Origin: Rhodospirillales bacterium
Lineage (GTDB): Bacteria > Pseudomonadota > Alphaproteobacteria > Rhodospirillales > JAPHTL01
Direction of reading: 5' to 3'
Length of the DNA stretch: 5,825 nt
NCBI GenBank assembly: GCA_026193355.1
Contig: JAPHTL010000314.1
Location: 1-5,825 of the forward strand
In this document: positions 5,581 through 5,825 of the stretch, in pieces
Position numbering within the stretch: position 1 is the stretch's first letter
Layout of the letters: every line of letters starts with the position of its first letter
Position numbers and translations under genes: made by a program
The notes under the pieces: generated by a model
The model's database searches: none
What the model saw: only the letters and a program-made list of their open reading frames with translations
Told to the model about the DNA's origin: nothing

Positions 5581-5825
5581 ATGAAAAGTTTAACGCCCTC
5601 GTACGGCCAGAAAAGCCTCTTTCGCAGAATCGCCGGGGCCACCGGCATCGGATTTATCGCGCTGGCGCTGACGGCCCTGCCCGTCACCATCGATTCCGGC
5701 TTCTCGTTCGCCGAGAAAGACGCCGTCGCCAAGGGTAAGGGCGGCGGCGGCAAAGGCGGTGGCAAGGGCGGCGGCGGCAAGGGCGGAAGCAGCGGTGGAA
5801 AGGGCGGCGGCGGCAAAGGCTCCGC
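5581..5825 (+). CDS. Small exported Gly/Lys-rich repeat protein, unknown function (C-terminus beyond window)
   Basis: I do not recognise this gene. The frame is open from ATG 5581 to the window edge (81 complete codons, no stop). GGAG at 5571-5574 lies 6 nt before the ATG. Residues 1-44 look like a signal peptide: a basic n-region ending FRR, a hydrophobic stretch at about 22-36 and a probable SFA|E cleavage site. From residue 51 the chain is almost only Gly and Lys, with three KGGGGK units at 53-58, 62-67 and 74-79. The linkers are GGG and GGSSGG. The mature protein would be strongly basic, disordered and exported to the periplasm or beyond. Gly and Lys codons vary (GGC/GGT/GGA, AAG/AAA), which argues for a translated repeat. 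Possible roles include binding polyanions (DNA, polysaccharide, LPS) or a matrix or surface component; these are guesses. A CRP-like site lies about 100 bp upstream of the ATG. Confidence 0.8.
   Translation, partial: MKSLTPSYGQKSLFRRIAGATGIGFIALALTALPVTIDSGFSFAEKDAVAKGKGGGGKGGGKGGGGKGGSSGGKGGGGKGS
5731..5825 (+). repeat. Low-complexity GGC/AAG coding repeat (KGGGGK units)
   Basis: Three near-identical 18-bp units at 5737-5754, 5764-5781 and 5800-5817 encode KGGGGK inside the exported protein gene. Their starts are 27 and 36 bp apart, and the tract continues to the window edge. GGC runs of this kind tend to expand and contract by slippage, so copy number may vary between strains. Confidence 0.8.

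Noticed and set aside
5481..5816. Minus-strand frame giving a proline-rich (PPPP, PLPPP) protein
   Set aside because: The proline runs are the reverse complement of the GGC glycine codons of the exported protein. The plus-strand reading has a ribosome site and signal peptide; the minus frame has neither.

Overview
The window reads as GC-rich chromosomal DNA from an alphaproteobacterium, probably Rhodospirillales-like. That is an inference from base composition and from how closely the threonine synthase, M16 peptidase and YqgE/AlgH proteins resemble those of that group; no marker gene settles the taxonomy. There is no mobile element, CRISPR array, tRNA or rRNA. Most of the window is ordinary core-genome content, densely packed.

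Layout, left to right. Positions 1-1966 (minus strand) hold most of a DsbD/ScsB-family transmembrane thiol-disulfide reductase. It lacks its C-terminus because the window ends inside the periplasmic thioredoxin domain. A short divergent intergenic region (1967-2091) separates it from a plus-strand yqgE/algH-family gene (2092-2658). Both genes have a TATGAT -10-like box almost at their ATG, so both mRNAs may be leaderless or nearly so. yqgE converges, with only 6 bp between stop codons, on a minus-strand two-gene unit. That unit is thrC (threonine synthase, 5321-3918) followed by an M16 zinc peptidase of the mitochondrial-processing-peptidase type (3921-2665), joined by a 4-bp ATGA overlap. thrC most likely starts at a TTG codon with a well-placed AGGAG, not at an upstream ATG.

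The right end is the least understood part. A 259-bp divergent intergenic region (5322-5580) carries a CRP-like palindrome (TGTGA-N6-TCACT). It sits about 41 bp upstream of the predicted start of a plus-strand transcript. That transcript would encode a small exported protein (5581 to beyond the window) whose mature part begins as KGGGGK repeats. I do not recognise its function.

Functionally the genes cover periplasmic redox (DsbD/ScsB), threonine biosynthesis (ThrC), proteolysis (M16), an uncharacterised conserved protein (YqgE) and an unknown secreted low-complexity protein. I see no evidence that they form one system. The best leads are the Gly/Lys protein with its putative CRP-class control and the twin near-leaderless divergent promoters.
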